Positions 1 to 7,634 of a DNA stretch of 64,000 nucleotides are shown here, piece by piece. The notes under the pieces were generated by a model that was not told the origin of the DNA, ran no database searches, and was given only the letters and a program-made list of their open reading frames with translations. Source of the DNA: Burkholderiales bacterium (GTDB taxonomy: Bacteria; Pseudomonadota; Gammaproteobacteria; Burkholderiales; SG8-39); NCBI GenBank assembly GCA_014860355.1, contig JACZJV010000110.1:52363-116362 (forward strand), given 5' to 3'. The number at the start of each line of letters is the position of its first letter. The stretch's first letter is position 1. The position numbers were made by a program, and so were the translations under genes.

Positions 1-568
1 TGATGTGGGCGAGCGGCGTATGCCCCGTGCTCGAGAGGTAGAGATGGCCGATCAGGAAGGCCAGCATCATGAATGCGGCCGCGGTATGCACCAGGGCGAT
101 CGAACCGAGCTCCAGGCCGCCGATGGCGGCGATCTTCGAGGCGCCGAGTTCGTTGTAATAGAGGTAGGCGAGGCCGCTCACCCAGATCAGCGGGTTGATG
201 AACAGTTTGACCAGCAGGTAGGCGAGCCGCTGCAGCGGATTGTGCTTGCTCAACTGGGTGGCGCGGAACGGATGCGCGGCGCCGGTGAAGATTCCGACCG
301 AGTAGTAATTGGCTACGGCGATGACGTTCTTGCTGGTCGGGATGTACTGCTTCCATTCGCCCGTGGTGAAGTGCCAGAAAATCGCGAACAGCCACAGGCC
401 GATCAGCGTCCATGCAGCGGTGGTGTGCAGGTCCGCCGCCTTTTCCCAGCCGAGCAGCGCGTAGCTGCCATGGATCTCGAAGCCGGTCAGCAGCATGAAG
501 ATGATGAGCGCGGCCTGCGCCCAGTGCCAGAAGCGCTCGAAGCGCTTGAAAATATAGATGCGTGCCAT
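1..568 (-). CDS. cytochrome b (b561-type) membrane subunit, partial
   Basis: This is the 5' part of a gene that runs off the left edge; about 189 codons are present. The translation starts MARIYIFKRFERFWHWAQ and has four hydrophobic segments. Each carries histidines suited to ligating b haems: FWHW in helix 1, ADLHTTAAW in helix 2, and GSIALVHTAA and LIGHLYL near the cut end. This fits the dihaem cytochrome b561/thiosulfate-reductase cytochrome b family, which passes electrons between the quinone pool and a periplasmic partner. A good ribosome site (GGAGAA) precedes the ATG. The gene follows the octahaem cytochrome by 14 bp on the same strand, so the two are very probably one operon and one electron-transfer complex. 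The family call is firm; the partner assignment is inferred from adjacency. Confidence 0.8.
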   Translation of the reverse strand, partial: MARIYIFKRFERFWHWAQAALIIFMLLTGFEIHGSYALLGWEKAADLHTTAAWTLIGLWLFAIFWHFTTGEWKQYIPTSKNVIAVANYYSVGIFTGAAHPFRATQLSKHNPLQRLAYLLVKLFINPLIWVSGLAYLYYNELGASKIAAIGGLELGSIALVHTAAAFMMLAFLIGHLYLSSTGHTPLAHI

Positions 569-582
569 GATCGGTTCTCCCT

Positions 583-2184
583 TTATTTCTTGCGCATGGT
601 TACGAGGACGCGCCCGAGGCCGTGGCCGAGCACGCCTAGCAGCGTCAGCAGCGCCAATGCCCAGCCGGCGCTATCGAGCCAGGCTGCGTGGTCGCTTGCG
701 CGCCCCGGAATGTAGATGTCCGGCACTTTTTCCAGACGGCCGTTGGCTTTGTGGCACTGGTGGCAGCGCAGGGCGTCCTTGGCCGGCGCCACCATGTGGG
801 TGAGGGGCCAGCTGCTTTCGGTCTCGAGGAAATCGACTTTGCCCGAGAACGGCGTGCCCACCGAGGCCATGCCGGTGGCGACCGCTTTTTCCCAGTTGAA
901 GTTGGTCCAGAAGGCGGTGTCGTCGTTGCCCGCCATGTGCAGCACGGCCAGGGTCTTGTTCACCGGGTCATAGGCCTGCTTGCCGCGCATGATTTTGACC
1001 GGCCAGATCAGCGACTTTCCGTCGCGGGCGCTGCCTTCGAAGTGATTGATCCGCGTGGGGTAGCTGCTTTTCTCGACTTTGTCGCGCTGCAGGGTGTACC
1101 TCACCCTGCCGTTGAACCACAGGTACTCGGGCACGACGTTCTCGCCCAGGACGAAGTCGCCTTTGGCCGCGGTATAGATTACATGCCCTTTGGCGTCCTT
1201 CTTGGTCAGTGGTTTGCCGTCCGGCCCCATCTTGCCGGCCGTGGACCAGTCCCAGGACAATTTGGTGGCGACGCCGCCGCGCGCGTAGGTCGGAACGTGG
1301 CAGGTCTGGCAGGCGACCTTGTCGGTATGGTCGTTGAGTTTGGCGATCTTCTTGTGCGGTGCCTGGCCGTGGCAGGACTGGCAGGTGGTCGGGTTGGTCT
1401 TGTACTCCTTGCCGCGCACACGCGCGCCGCCCTTGTCCTGCGCGGTCGGCGCATAGCGGCTGCCGGGCACCTGATGGCCCTTGGTCATATGGCAGGTGGC
1501 GCAGGAAAAGTTCAGGCCGAGCGCGTCCATGTGCACGTCGAGTTCCTTCTCCGGCGCCGCCAGCGAACTGTCCATGTCGCCGTGCTTGACGCCGTCGCCG
1601 CCGCCGCCGTAGAAATGACAGGCGCCGCAGGTGTCCCGGCTGGTCTTGGCGACGGACTGCGCGATTTTCTTCAGGTCGATCGCCTTGAGTATCTTGCCCG
1701 AGCCGGGCGGGAATTCCATGTCCCTGGTGACCACGTTTCCGGCCAGCCCCGCCGGTTTGCGGTAGTTGCCGGTGGTGTCGTGGCAGACCAGGCAGTCGAC
1801 ACTGACTTCGGAAGTGAAATCGAAGCTGTCGTCCTTCCAGCCATAGCCGACGTGGCAGGAATTGCATGCCGCCTCATTGGATGCCACCGAGGTGCAGAAG
1901 TTGTTGATGACGTTCTTCTTGCCCAGCAGCTGGCCTTCCGGGCTGGTGTATTCCCACTTCCAGTGCTCGGTCTTGTGTATCTGCTTGGCAGCTTCGGTGT
2001 GGCAGCCCAGGCAGGCCTTGGTAACCTCCGGACCGGAGGCGAAGTCCTGCTGCAGCGCCTTGAATTTGGTGTGATCGGAGGTGGATTTCAGCAATTTGTC
2101 CGTCGCCGGATCGGACGCGGAATGTGCCCCCGGTGCAAACAATATGGACGCCGCGAGGGCAAGCATGAATATTCCAGTACGCAT
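583..2184 (-). CDS. octahaem tetrathionate reductase-family cytochrome c
   Basis: The protein has 533 residues. A signal peptide (about residues 1-24) is followed by exactly eight CxxCH haem sites, starting at residues 58, 107, 131, 186, 228, 268, 292 and 474. A C-terminal membrane helix (about 503-527) ends in positive charges. The segment NNFCTSVASNEAACNSCH around haem 2 and the haem spacing match the octahaem tetrathionate reductase (OTR) family. Members reduce tetrathionate, nitrite or hydroxylamine in vitro. Unlike soluble OTR, this copy is anchored at its C terminus, and the downstream cytochrome b is a plausible quinol-side partner. The ATG chosen has AAGGAGAG upstream and opens the signal peptide; an in-frame extension to 2244 lacks both. 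The physiological substrate cannot be read from sequence. Confidence 0.88.
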   Translation of the reverse strand: MRTGIFMLALAASILFAPGAHSASDPATDKLLKSTSDHTKFKALQQDFASGPEVTKACLGCHTEAAKQIHKTEHWKWEYTSPEGQLLGKKNVINNFCTSVASNEAACNSCHVGYGWKDDSFDFTSEVSVDCLVCHDTTGNYRKPAGLAGNVVTRDMEFPPGSGKILKAIDLKKIAQSVAKTSRDTCGACHFYGGGGDGVKHGDMDSSLAAPEKELDVHMDALGLNFSCATCHMTKGHQVPGSRYAPTAQDKGGARVRGKEYKTNPTTCQSCHGQAPHKKIAKLNDHTDKVACQTCHVPTYARGGVATKLSWDWSTAGKMGPDGKPLTKKDAKGHVIYTAAKGDFVLGENVVPEYLWFNGRVRYTLQRDKVEKSSYPTRINHFEGSARDGKSLIWPVKIMRGKQAYDPVNKTLAVLHMAGNDDTAFWTNFNWEKAVATGMASVGTPFSGKVDFLETESSWPLTHMVAPAKDALRCHQCHKANGRLEKVPDIYIPGRASDHAAWLDSAGWALALLTLLGVLGHGLGRVLVTMRKK

Positions 2185-2288
2185 TGTTCCGCTCTCCTTT
2201 GGTAAAGAAGCGCCCATGAGCGCCCGCTGTGGTCGGCCACCCAAGTTGCATCGGCAACCGATCCTAGCGCGGGCAGGCTTGCGCTATG

Positions 2289-2302
2289 TTGAGAAATGTC
2301 AA
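2289..2302. promoter_or_regulatory. FNR-like half-conserved palindrome upstream of the octahaem cytochrome
   Basis: TTGAG-AAAT-GTCAA matches the FNR/Anr consensus TTGAT-N4-ATCAA at 8 of 10 defined bases. It lies 105 bp upstream of the octahaem cytochrome start in a 289-bp non-coding gap (2185-2473) that otherwise shows no gene. Oxygen control would suit an anaerobic respiratory cytochrome. Both mismatches fall in the innermost base of each half-site, so this is a candidate only. Confidence 0.35.
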
Positions 2303-2473
2303 TATATGCGCATGCACTCATGCAAATTGGCGTCCCCGGCGCGCGCGCCAAACGACGCAAAGGTGCCGGTTCCCGCGCCTTATCGAGAAATGCAATCGAT
2401 CAAATCGGGAATTGCGATCGGGTGCGGCGGCGGCTGCCGCTCGCAGGCTACAGGCGAGGGCGCAGGCCGACTG

Positions 2474-2923
2474 CTAGCGGTAGACCAGCACCGGGATCGA
2501 GGAATGCGTCAGGACTTTCTGGGTTTCGCTTCCGAGCAGAAATCCTTCCAGGCCGCGCCTGCCGTGCGAGGCCATGACGATGAGATCGCATTTTTCCTCG
2601 CCGGCCTTCTCCACGATCGCCTGCGAAGCCGAGTTGCCGGTGACATAGGCGGTCGTGCATTGCACGTTCTCGGCGGCGGCGGCTGCCGCGACCGCATCGA
2701 GCACGCGCTTTGCGTATTCTTCGCTGCGCTGGGCGAAGATTTCCGGCTGCAACTCGGCCACGCCGCTGGCCTCGGCGGCATAGGCGCCTTGCAGCGGATA
2801 GGGTTCAACCGCATGGAAGGCGGTGATGCGCGCGCCCGCGAGCTTGGCCAGCTTGATCGCAGCCTCCACGGCCTTGTCCGAGAGCACCGAACCGTCGGTG
2901 GGAACCAGAATGTGCTTGTACAT
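2474..2923 (-). CDS. universal stress protein UspA family
   Basis: A single Usp domain of 149 residues begins MYKHILVPTDGS. The nucleotide-binding signature near the C terminus reads ASHGRRGLEGFLLGS, which fits the G-2x-G-9x-G-S ATP-binding loop except that the first glycine is alanine. An ATP-binding type of Usp is therefore likely but not certain. Usp proteins act in the cytoplasm under energy or oxygen limitation. The second of two adjacent ATGs was chosen because GGAGG lies 5 nt upstream of it. The gene sits 52 bp downstream of the DksA/TraR-type gene on the same strand, so both may be read from the promoter carrying the FNR-like box at 3415. Confidence 0.85.
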   Translation of the reverse strand: MYKHILVPTDGSVLSDKAVEAAIKLAKLAGARITAFHAVEPYPLQGAYAAEASGVAELQPEIFAQRSEEYAKRVLDAVAAAAAAENVQCTTAYVTGNSASQAIVEKAGEEKCDLIVMASHGRRGLEGFLLGSETQKVLTHSSIPVLVYR

Positions 2924-2975
2924 CATTGCCTCCGCGTCAGAGTCGTTCAAATTGGCCGCAGGGCCGGATTGCCGC

Positions 2976-3356
2976 CTATGGCCCGGGCTTGAACGGCTGC
3001 CCCTGCGTGCGTTCGTATTTTTCCTGGCAGGGCAGGCAGCGCCTGGCCGCGGGGTAGGCCTTCAGCCGCGCCTGGCCGACCTGCTCGCCGCAGTCGACGC
3101 AGCTGCCGTAGCTGCCGTCATGGACGCGCGCAAGCGCGGCTTCGACCTCCTGCAGTTCCTGGCTCTCGCGTATGACCATCGCTACTTCCATTTCCGCGGC
3201 GGCGTCGGCGAGACCTTCGTCGTCGGTGATCTTCGACTGGTTGACGAAACCGAGGCTGTCCTCGGAGGCGGCGATTTTTGCGCGCACCTCTTCCAGCAGC
3301 AACTCGCGTTGCGCTTGCAGCAGCGCGCTGAATTCGGAAAACTGTTTCCTGGGCAC
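2976..3356 (-). CDS. DksA/TraR-family zinc-finger protein
   Basis: A helical N-terminal part is followed by a C4 zinc finger (C86-x2-C89 and C107-x2-C110 counted from the proposed start). A preceding acidic turn (about residues 45-47, TDD) lies where DksA carries its functional acidic tip residues. The family binds the RNA polymerase secondary channel and works with ppGpp. The start is uncertain. No ATG lies in a sensible place, so I chose GTG at 3356, giving 126 residues. The longer in-frame extension to 3491 would run through the FNR-like box and has non-family sequence. The gene is followed by uspA, which suggests a stress pair induced when oxygen runs out. Confidence 0.75.
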   Translation of the reverse strand: MPRKQFSEFSALLQAQRELLLEEVRAKIAASEDSLGFVNQSKITDDEGLADAAAEMEVAMVIRESQELQEVEAALARVHDGSYGSCVDCGEQVGQARLKAYPAARRCLPCQEKYERTQGQPFKPGP

Positions 3357-3414
3357 GATCGGCAGCTTCGGGAAATGATGTGAATTGAGCTTAGCCCCGG
3401 GACCGCATGGCCGT

Positions 3415-3428
3415 TTGACGCAGATCAA
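3415..3428. promoter_or_regulatory. FNR/Anr-type binding site upstream of the dksA-like/usp pair
   Basis: TTGAC-GCAG-ATCAA matches the FNR consensus at 9 of 10 positions. It lies in the gap between the divergent dksA-like gene (minus) and the HpaB-family gene (plus). Its centre is about 65 bp from the GTG start of the dksA-like gene. An activator centred at -41.5 would put transcription start near 3380, leaving a short leader for the minus-strand gene. For the plus-strand gene the distance (about 120 bp) fits less well. Confidence 0.55.
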
Positions 3429-3541
3429 ACTTGACACCCGTAGGTGATTGGGCGAATCTCCCCCGCGCCGCGCATGCTCGGCTGCGCGCATGCGCGCGCA
3501 GGCTCGCGCACTCGCATGGGCGGCGTCGAAAAGGAGGCTAT

Positions 3542-5140
3542 ATGTTCATGTCGGGCAAGGATTACCGCGAGTCGCTGGGTGCCTACAAGCCCAGGGTGTA
3601 TGTAAACGGGCGCAAGGTGAAGTCGGTCGCCGGCGACGCCGATCTCGCGGCCGGCATCAACGCCCTTGGTCTCAGCTACGATTTCGCCCTCAGGCCGGGA
3701 CTGGCGCAACTCATGCGCGCGCCGCAGCACAGCTCGGGGCGCGAGGTAAACCGGCTCACCCATGTCGGCTGCAGCAGCGCCGACCTGCTGAACAAACTCG
3801 AGGCGGTGCGGCTGGTGTGCCAGGAGACGGGCTGCGCCCAGCGCTATCTCACCGGAGACGCCTACAGCGCGCTCTACCAGGCGACCCACCGCGTCGACGC
3901 GGAGCGTGGCGGCGACTACCACCAGCGTTTCCTCGCCTACATGCACGACGCGCAGGAGCGCGACCTCGCCTGCGCCGTCGCCATGACCGACGGCAAGGGC
4001 GATCGCTCGCGGCGCCCGCATCAGCAGGAAAACCCGGACAGCCACGTGCGCATCGTCGCGCGGCGCAAGGGCGGCATCGTCATCTCCGGCGTCAAGGCCA
4101 TAGTCACGGGTGCGCCCTACGTGCACGAAATCCTGGTCATGCCCGGGCGCAACATGACCAGGGCAGACGCAGCGTTCGCGGTGTGCTGCGCGGTGCCGGT
4201 GGACGCGAAGGGCCTTTGCATCGTCGCGCGTCCGGCAGGGCGCCCGGGCGTAGCGGCGGCGAAGTTCAGCGCCCGCTACGGCCAGTCCACCGGTGTATGC
4301 CTGTTCGAGCGCGTGTTCGTGCCCTGGGAACGGGTGTTCCTTGCGGGGGAATGGCAGCACGCAGGTTTTCTCACCCATGCCTATGCCACCCACCATCGCC
4401 ATACCTGCATCGGCGCGCGCGCGGGCTTTGGCGACCTGTTGATCGGCGCGGGGGCGCTGATGACCGAGGCCAATGGCATCGATCTGGATCGCGCGCACAA
4501 TCTGCGCGAGCAGATGGTCGAACTGATCAAGATCGTCGAGGGCTTCTACGCCTGCGGTGTCGCCGCCTCGGTGTACGCCGCGCCTGATCCGGCGGGCAAC
4601 GTGATGCCCGACGTCGTGTTCTCCAATATCGGCAAGCTGCTGCTGGCGACGCAGATCTACGACATGCACCGGCTGGCCCACCACGTCTCTGGCGGCCTGA
4701 TCGTATCCCTGCCGGGTCCGGACGAGGACCACAATCCGGTCACTGCGGCCAGACTCGCCGATGTGCTGCGCGGGCGCGCCGACATCCCCTACGACAAGCG
4801 CATCGAGGTGGCCCGCTTCATCGAGGACCTGACCGCCTCGAGCCAGGGCGGCTGGTATTCGGTGATCAGCCTGCACGGGGGCGGTTCCCCCGAGGCGATG
4901 AAAAAGGAAATCTGGCGCAATTATCCGGTCGGCAACAAGGTCGAACTGGTCGAGCGCCTGCTCGAGCGCGGCCTGCTCGCCGCTCCCGGGCGCAAGATCG
5001 CGAAGAATCGCCAGCCAGGCCGGTGTTGCGACACAGGCTGCGCGGTACCCGGGGCGCCGCAGATGGTGCCCTTGCCCGATCCCGCCGCCGCGCGCAGAAG
5101 AATCAAGCCGGCGAGCACGCGCAAGCCGGCGAAAAAATGA
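3542..5140 (+). CDS. 4-hydroxybutyryl-CoA dehydratase/HpaB-family flavoprotein
   Basis: The protein has 532 residues with the acyl-CoA-dehydrogenase-like fold of the 4-hydroxyphenylacetate 3-hydroxylase (HpaB)/4-hydroxybutyryl-CoA dehydratase (AbfD) family. TGCAQRYLTGDAYSALY (about 96-112) and HHRHTCIGARAGFGDLLIGA (284-303) align with the AbfD regions that hold the [4Fe-4S] ligands. From memory these ligands are C99, C103, H292 and C299. Here the first cysteine and the histidine are kept, but the second cysteine is Tyr102 and the last is Ala292. A clostridial-type dehydratase cluster is therefore unlikely. About 45 extra C-terminal residues contain GRCCDTGC and a basic tail. The start has AAAGGAGG 4 nt upstream. 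The gene stands alone on the plus strand; an isomerase or monooxygenase role is possible. Confidence 0.7.
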   Translation: MFMSGKDYRESLGAYKPRVYVNGRKVKSVAGDADLAAGINALGLSYDFALRPGLAQLMRAPQHSSGREVNRLTHVGCSSADLLNKLEAVRLVCQETGCAQRYLTGDAYSALYQATHRVDAERGGDYHQRFLAYMHDAQERDLACAVAMTDGKGDRSRRPHQQENPDSHVRIVARRKGGIVISGVKAIVTGAPYVHEILVMPGRNMTRADAAFAVCCAVPVDAKGLCIVARPAGRPGVAAAKFSARYGQSTGVCLFERVFVPWERVFLAGEWQHAGFLTHAYATHHRHTCIGARAGFGDLLIGAGALMTEANGIDLDRAHNLREQMVELIKIVEGFYACGVAASVYAAPDPAGNVMPDVVFSNIGKLLLATQIYDMHRLAHHVSGGLIVSLPGPDEDHNPVTAARLADVLRGRADIPYDKRIEVARFIEDLTASSQGGWYSVISLHGGGSPEAMKKEIWRNYPVGNKVELVERLLERGLLAAPGRKIAKNRQPGRCCDTGCAVPGAPQMVPLPDPAAARRRIKPASTRKPAKK

Positions 5141-5236
5141 TTGCGGCTGCCCCCATGCGCTCGGCGATCGACGAGGCGGCGCCGGATGCGCCGGGCTTGC
5201 GCAGCACGCTGCACCCCGCCGCAATCGGGGTCTGAG

Positions 5237-5818
5237 ATGAAACTGCGCATGCACGAAAATTCGCTGTTCGCCATTCTGTGGCGCTCGTCATGGTGGGTCA
5301 GCGGCGCAATCGCGCTGGGGGTGATCGCGGTGGCGCGCATATTCCTGCCCGGGCCCTACGTGCCTTACGGGATTTTCGTCGCGCTGCCTTTCGTCGCGAT
5401 CGCGCTGGCTGCGGCCTGGAAGCAATTGCGCCGGCCCAGCGCAGCGCGCGTCGCCGCAACCATCGAAACGCTGCGCGCCATGGCTGCGGAGGATTTTCTT
5501 GCAGCCGTCGAACGGGCGTTTCGCCGCGAAGGCTACGTGGTGACGCGCCTCGGCGGGGCGGGCGCGGAATTCGAACTGGCCAGGGCCGGGCGCATCGCCC
5601 TGGTCGGCGCGAAGCGCTGGAAGGCCGCACGCACCGGCGTCGAACCCTTGCGCGAGCTGCACGCGGCGGCGCGCGCACGCGAGGCGCAGGAGTGTATCTA
5701 TCTCGCCGCGGGTGCGTTCAGCGACAAGGCGCTCGACTACGCCGCCGGGAAGAACATCCGGCTGGTGCGCGACGCGGAGCTGGCAAGCTTGCTCGGGCCG
5801 GCGCTGGCGCAGACCTGA
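5237..5818 (+). CDS. membrane protein with degenerate Mrr-like (restriction endonuclease-type) domain
   Basis: The protein has 193 residues. Two membrane helices (about 18-37 and 44-61) are followed by a cytoplasmic domain resembling the Mrr/PDDEXK fold: a helix AEDFLAAVERAFRREGY, then a strand ending in VGAKRW. In active Mrr domains this region reads roughly D-(x)n-QxKRW. Here the lysine of the last motif (K126) is kept, but the glutamine is not, and the expected aspartate position holds GAEFE. Nuclease activity is doubtful. Family members with two N-terminal helices are widespread and poorly characterised. The ATG follows a TGAG context with only a weak ribosome site. It is 96 bp from the preceding gene and followed by an HNH gene. 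Confidence 0.55.
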   Translation: MKLRMHENSLFAILWRSSWWVSGAIALGVIAVARIFLPGPYVPYGIFVALPFVAIALAAAWKQLRRPSAARVAATIETLRAMAAEDFLAAVERAFRREGYVVTRLGGAGAEFELARAGRIALVGAKRWKAARTGVEPLRELHAAARAREAQECIYLAAGAFSDKALDYAAGKNIRLVRDAELASLLGPALAQT

Positions 5819-5929
5819 AATTTGAGGCAGAATCTCTCGTAAGCGCTTGATGGCCGCGGCTTTTTGAGGATTGTTTCGCAGCGCATCAAGACCGGTACAG
5901 TGCATTCTGGAGATTTGAGGCAGGCGCAC

Positions 5930-6517
5930 ATGGCGGAAATTCCGCTGATCCTGACGCTGGACTTCCATGGCGTCCCGCACCGCTGGGTAACCTGGCAGCA
6001 ATCCTGCTATTACTACGCGAAGAATCTGGTGGCCTGGACGCAGGGCGAGCGCGCGTTCACCTTTTACGGCGGCACCTCGCGCAAGACCGGCGAGCGCTCC
6101 AGCATAACCACCAACTCCATCATTGCGATCCGGGGCAGGGCGATGGCGGCCAAGGGATTCTCGCAGGTGCCGCCGCTGAACAATCGCGAGTTGTTCCGCC
6201 GCGACCGCCATATCTGCGCCTACTGCGGCGCCGAGTTCGGCTATCTGCGCCTCACGCGCGATCACATTACACCGCTGTCGCGCGGCGGACGCGACCACTG
6301 GATGAACGTGGTCTCGGCCTGCCGCCACTGCAACAGCATCAAGCGCAATCGCAAGCCCGAGGAAGCCGGCATGGAATTGATGTACACGCCTTACGTGCCG
6401 AACAAGGCCGAGTACCTGATCCTCACCAACCGCAAGATCCTGTCGGACCAGATGGGTTTCCTCGTCCAGCACGTCGCCGCGCACAGCCGCGTCATGCCGC
6501 ACGCCGTGCGCGCGTAG
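5930..6517 (+). CDS. HNH endonuclease family protein
   Basis: The protein has 195 residues. A zinc-ribbon HNH core sits at about 94-140: CAYC (C96, C99), RDHITPLSRGG (D111-H112), an asparagine in WMNVVSAC (N126) and CRHCN (C131, C134). This is the C-x2-C...DH...N...C-x2-C layout of catalytically competent HNH domains. The N-terminal half (LDFHGVPHRWVTWQQ) is typical of a chromosomal HNH family common in proteobacteria whose role is unknown; it is not tied here to a restriction or phage gene. The ATG at 5930 begins the conserved part; an in-frame upstream ATG at 5864 would add 22 residues without family character. All zinc and catalytic positions appear intact. Confidence 0.8.
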   Translation: MAEIPLILTLDFHGVPHRWVTWQQSCYYYAKNLVAWTQGERAFTFYGGTSRKTGERSSITTNSIIAIRGRAMAAKGFSQVPPLNNRELFRRDRHICAYCGAEFGYLRLTRDHITPLSRGGRDHWMNVVSACRHCNSIKRNRKPEEAGMELMYTPYVPNKAEYLILTNRKILSDQMGFLVQHVAAHSRVMPHAVRA

Positions 6518-6530
6518 GACCGGGCCTTCC

Positions 6531-7634
6531 TTGGCTCAGGATTTCTGGCGCCATTCCGGTTTCCATTTGCTGCGCCGCGACGCGGACGCTCGCCTGCTCG
6601 TCACCGATGATTTCCTGCGCGCCTACTATTTGCGCCCCGAGGTGCAGCCGGTCGAAGACTCCTGCTCAGGCGAGATCGCCCTGCACCGGGCCCTGCTCGC
6701 GGCGCCGCGCATGCCCGTGGGGCTGGCGCAGATCGACGCCATCGCCGATGCGGATGCACGTTCCAACTACCGCCTGCTGCTGGACTTTCGTGCCCGGCTG
6801 CTGGCTGCGCCTACGCTGGAGGCCTGTTACGTCGATCTGTTCGCAGGCGGCAAGCTCAGCGTGCCGCCGCTGTTCATCGACCAGCTGGCGCAGATCATCC
6901 TGAGGAACATCCTCGAGGGCGCGGACGATGCGCTGGAACTGCGCGCCGCGGAGCTGTTCTATCGCGAGCAGAAGGCGAGCGTGCAGCAGGGCGCCGTGAT
7001 GCTTGCCGATCTGGAAACGGTCGAGTTGCACGCCGCCGGCAGCATCGGCGCCGGCGGCAAGACGGTCGGGGGACTCGAGCAGTTGATTGCCGAGGCGCAA
7101 GCGCCGTTCCAATTGGGTGCGCAGGCGCCGTTCCAAACAGGTGCGCAGGCGCCGTTGCATCAGGCTACGGAGCCGCCGCATGTCGCAAGACTCGACGTAA
7201 TCGACAGCGGCAATGCGCAGCTGTACTGGGCGCGCGACGAGCGCCACGATTTCGTTATCAGCATCAACCACGGGCGTGCGGCGCTCGCGGCGTTTTGCCG
7301 GGTGCTGGAGCGCTGGATCGCGCACCTGTCCGGCGTGCGCGTGAGCGTGAGTTCGGTGCCGCGCATCGACGAGGCGCGCTGGGCATGGCACATAGGCCTG
7401 GACGCGCAGTCAACAATGTTGCTGAACGATTTGTGGCGCGGCGAGGAGGTGGAGCGCGACCGGCTCGCGCGCCTGCTCGCCCTGTTCCGGCTGGATTTTG
7501 CGGATGCGGGCGAAATGCGCGCCGACATCGCCGGCAGGCCGGTCTACCTCGCGCTGTCGATGGGAGAAGACGCGGTGGTGCGCATGAAGCCGCAAAACCT
7601 GCTCACCAATCTGCCGCTGGCGCGGGCCGCATGA
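6531..7634 (+). CDS. DUF6352 family protein with internal AQAP repeat
   Basis: The protein has 367 residues and starts at TTG with MAQDFWRHSGFHLL, the usual opening of the DUF6352 family. Other family hallmarks are VTDDFLRAYYLRP near residue 25, LFIDQLAQIILRNIL in the middle and MKPQNLLTNLPL at the end. The function is unknown. A 24-bp tandem triplication at 7095-7166 encodes AQAPFQLG/AQAPFQTG/AQAPLHQA and inserts a flexible linker between the N- and C-terminal halves. The gene overlaps the next one by ATGA (7631-7634), so it is translationally coupled to the DNA glycosylase. That hints at a link with nucleic-acid maintenance, but this is only context. Confidence 0.7.
   Translation: MAQDFWRHSGFHLLRRDADARLLVTDDFLRAYYLRPEVQPVEDSCSGEIALHRALLAAPRMPVGLAQIDAIADADARSNYRLLLDFRARLLAAPTLEACYVDLFAGGKLSVPPLFIDQLAQIILRNILEGADDALELRAAELFYREQKASVQQGAVMLADLETVELHAAGSIGAGGKTVGGLEQLIAEAQAPFQLGAQAPFQTGAQAPLHQATEPPHVARLDVIDSGNAQLYWARDERHDFVISINHGRAALAAFCRVLERWIAHLSGVRVSVSSVPRIDEARWAWHIGLDAQSTMLLNDLWRGEEVERDRLARLLALFRLDFADAGEMRADIAGRPVYLALSMGEDAVVRMKPQNLLTNLPLARAA
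7095..7166 (+). repeat. three tandem 24-bp units inside the DUF6352 gene
   Basis: Units start at 7095, 7119 and 7143. Each begins GCGCA(A/G)GCGCCGTT and is in frame, encoding the octapeptide pattern AQAP(F/L)(Q/H)xx. The third unit has diverged most at its 3' half. In-frame repeat units like this change copy number by slippage without breaking the protein. Confidence 0.9.

Noticed and set aside
3425..5254. Open frame of 609 codons on the minus strand opposite the HpaB-family gene
   Set aside because: The plus strand carries recognisable motifs and a strong ribosome site; the opposite frame has none.
5846..5890. CTTGATG/CATCAAG inverted repeat before the HNH gene
   Set aside because: Arms are only 7 nt with a 31-nt loop; likely chance in this composition.
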